From Synergistaceae bacterium (GTDB lineage Bacteria > Synergistota > Synergistia > Synergistales > Synergistaceae): a DNA stretch of 6,979 bases. This document shows, piece by piece, positions 6,065 to 6,979 of the stretch. The DNA lies in the NCBI GenBank assembly GCA_030531285.1, contig JAUNNW010000074.1, forward strand, positions 1 through 6,979, in the 5' to 3' direction. The translations under genes were made by a program, and so were the position numbers. Below the pieces are notes generated by a model, which was given only the letters and a program-made list of their open reading frames with translations, did not search any database and was not told where the DNA came from. Position 1 is the first letter of the stretch; each line of letters begins with the position of its first letter.

Positions 6065-6143
6065 AATGAAAAATGAATAATGAAGAATACCGGTAACTAA
6101 TGAACTTTCTCTTTATAAATTCTTCATTCCTTCATTATTCATT
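6065..6143. repeat. Inverted arrays of a 7-nt repeat (MITE- or hairpin-like)
   Basis: The left arm is a short tandem array AATGAAA, AATGAAT, AATGAAG, AAT (6065-6088). The right arm (6119-6143) carries the same heptad on the opposite strand, with one 8-base unit. Exact inverted matches are 6072-6084 with 6131-6143 (13 bp) and 6079-6088 with 6119-6128 (10 bp), so two pairing registers exist. The loop is 30-46 bases. No T run follows, so it is a poor intrinsic terminator. It could be a dispersed intergenic repeat, a transcript-stabilising hairpin at the 3' end of polA, or a leader element of the next gene. Confidence 0.6.
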
Positions 6144-6151
6144 GTATCTTT

Positions 6152-6160
6152 AAGGGGGGG
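6152..6160 (+). promoter_or_regulatory. Ribosome binding site with a seven-G run
   Basis: AAGGGGGGG ends seven bases before the ATG at 6168. The spacing and purine content make it a workable Shine-Dalgarno sequence and fix the start of the dehydrogenase. A homopolymer of seven G is unusual in such a site and could change length by replication slippage. No convincing promoter is visible between polA and this gene; a TATAAA at 6114-6119 lacks a good -35 box. Confidence 0.7.
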
Positions 6161-6167
6161 CATTATT

Positions 6168-6979
6168 ATGAAACCTGTAATTTGGATAATTGACGAAGAA
6201 TGGCTTGACTACGACACGGAGAATAAGACGCTAAACGGGCAGTTTTCTGACTGTGAAATACATTATTACGGCTATGATTACAGAAAAGATTTAGAGGAGT
6301 TCGGCGGCAGTGTTGACGGAATTCTTGCTCAGGTGTACACGAGAATTGGCAGAGAGGAAATGGAGCAGCTGAAAAACTGCAAAGTTATATCTGTTTTCGG
6401 AGGCGGTTATGACAGAATTGACGTTTCCGCCGCAAAAGAAAAGGGAATTAAAGTTGCTTTTGTCCCGGGCTACTGTGTCGAGGACGTTTCGGATTATGCG
6501 ATAGCTGCGATTTTCCAGTGCAACAAGCACATAACCTCCTACAAAAAAGAAATGGCGGAGAAACTTTGGGGCAGTCCCGCACTGCCGAAACCCGCAAACA
6601 GAATAAAGGGTTCAAACCTTCTCGTAATCGGCATAGGAAGAATAGGCAGCGCAACAGCTAAGAAAGCCGTATCTCTCGGTATGAACGTGTACGCCTACGA
6701 CCCGTACGTCTCCGAAGAAAAAATGGCTTCGATGGGCGTAAAAAAAGCGGATAAGCTTGACGATGCTCTCGAAAACGCTGACTACGTAAGCATTCATGCC
6801 AAACTTACCGATGAAACAAAAGGCATGCTTAACGCAGAAAAACTTGCCTGTCTCAAATCCTCGGCTTACGTAATCAACACGGCGCGCGGCTGCATAATCG
6901 ACGAAAAAGCTTTGATAAACGCCGTTAAAAACGGGAAATTAGCCGGTGCCGTGCTTGACGTTGTTGACGTTGAGCCGCC
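6168..6979 (+). CDS. D-2-hydroxyacid dehydrogenase (SerA/hydroxypyruvate reductase-like), 3'-truncated
   Basis: NAD-dependent oxidoreductase of the D-isomer-specific 2-hydroxyacid dehydrogenase family, which interconverts 2-oxoacids and D-2-hydroxyacids. Possible substrates include 3-phosphoglycerate, hydroxypyruvate/glycerate or a similar acid; the sequence does not decide. 270 complete codons are visible with no stop before the window edge. A family member of about 310-340 residues would miss 40-70 residues, including the catalytic His. Residues 1-105 form the substrate-binding half (VISVFGGGYDRIDVSAAKEKGI, from about 73, matches the G-x-G-x-D-N/R-I-D signature). YCVEDVSDYAIA at 102-113 is the usual CV-x-E/D-V-A-D-H-A region, with Tyr in place of His. 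The Rossmann fold has VIGIGRIG (GxGxxG 155-160) and D178, implying a preference for NAD over NADP. The catalytic Arg is R240 (NTARG) and the Glu is E269 (DVxDVEP). It follows polA by 117 bases. A role in serine or glycerate metabolism is possible given the glycerate kinase at the left edge, but this is inference. Confidence 0.92.
   Translation, partial: MKPVIWIIDEEWLDYDTENKTLNGQFSDCEIHYYGYDYRKDLEEFGGSVDGILAQVYTRIGREEMEQLKNCKVISVFGGGYDRIDVSAAKEKGIKVAFVPGYCVEDVSDYAIAAIFQCNKHITSYKKEMAEKLWGSPALPKPANRIKGSNLLVIGIGRIGSATAKKAVSLGMNVYAYDPYVSEEKMASMGVKKADKLDDALENADYVSIHAKLTDETKGMLNAEKLACLKSSAYVINTARGCIIDEKALINAVKNGKLAGAVLDVVDVEP

Noticed and set aside
6065..6143. Inverted repeat after polA as an intrinsic terminator
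   Set aside because: The stem is almost entirely A:T and is not followed by a T run, so it was listed as a repeat instead.
1..6979. CRISPR array, tRNA/rRNA genes, transposase or defence operon
   Set aside because: No regularly spaced repeats, no tRNA-like cloverleaf noticed and no recombinase or nuclease-effector motif outside polA; the window is mainly housekeeping genes.

Overview
This is a mostly ordinary chromosomal segment from a bacterium of moderate G+C content (roughly 45-50%, judged by eye). It has strong purine-rich Shine-Dalgarno sequences, intrinsic terminators and AT-rich intergenic DNA. The style fits an anaerobic Firmicutes-like or Synergistota-like lineage, but nothing in the window fixes the taxon. 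Two core genes dominate: gltX (glutamyl-tRNA synthetase) and polA (DNA polymerase I), which are divergently transcribed from a 107-bp spacer. They are flanked by two metabolic genes cut by the window edges.

Layout from left to right: (1) a glycerate kinase on +, missing only its first few residues and closed by a GTAA-loop intrinsic terminator; (2) a 29-bp palindrome of unknown function, then a small unrecognised single-pass membrane protein on + (125 aa); (3) a 321-bp gene-free gap. This gap holds a consensus-like promoter followed about 75 nt later by an intrinsic terminator, with no ORF between them on that strand, which looks like a small RNA gene. It also holds an AT-rich stretch with a short inverted repeat and the gltX terminator; (4) gltX on -, whose product is short because a Cys-rich segment is absent from the acceptor-binding insertion; (5) polA on +, full length, with an intact 5'-nuclease, a degenerate 3'-5' exonuclease domain and an unusual His-Asp-Ser motif C; (6) a 117-bp spacer with inverted arrays of a 7-nt repeat and a run of seven G in the next ribosome binding site; (7) a D-2-hydroxyacid dehydrogenase of the SerA/hydroxypyruvate-reductase type on +, running off the right edge.

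The glycerate kinase and the dehydrogenase could both serve glycerate/hydroxypyruvate/serine metabolism, but they sit about 5 kb apart in separate transcription units, so a link is only a suggestion. No CRISPR array, transposase, tRNA, rRNA or recognisable defence system is present. The most interesting items are the candidate small RNA with an anti-Shine-Dalgarno stretch, the shortened GluRS, the altered Pol I motif C, and the two uncharacterised inverted-repeat structures.
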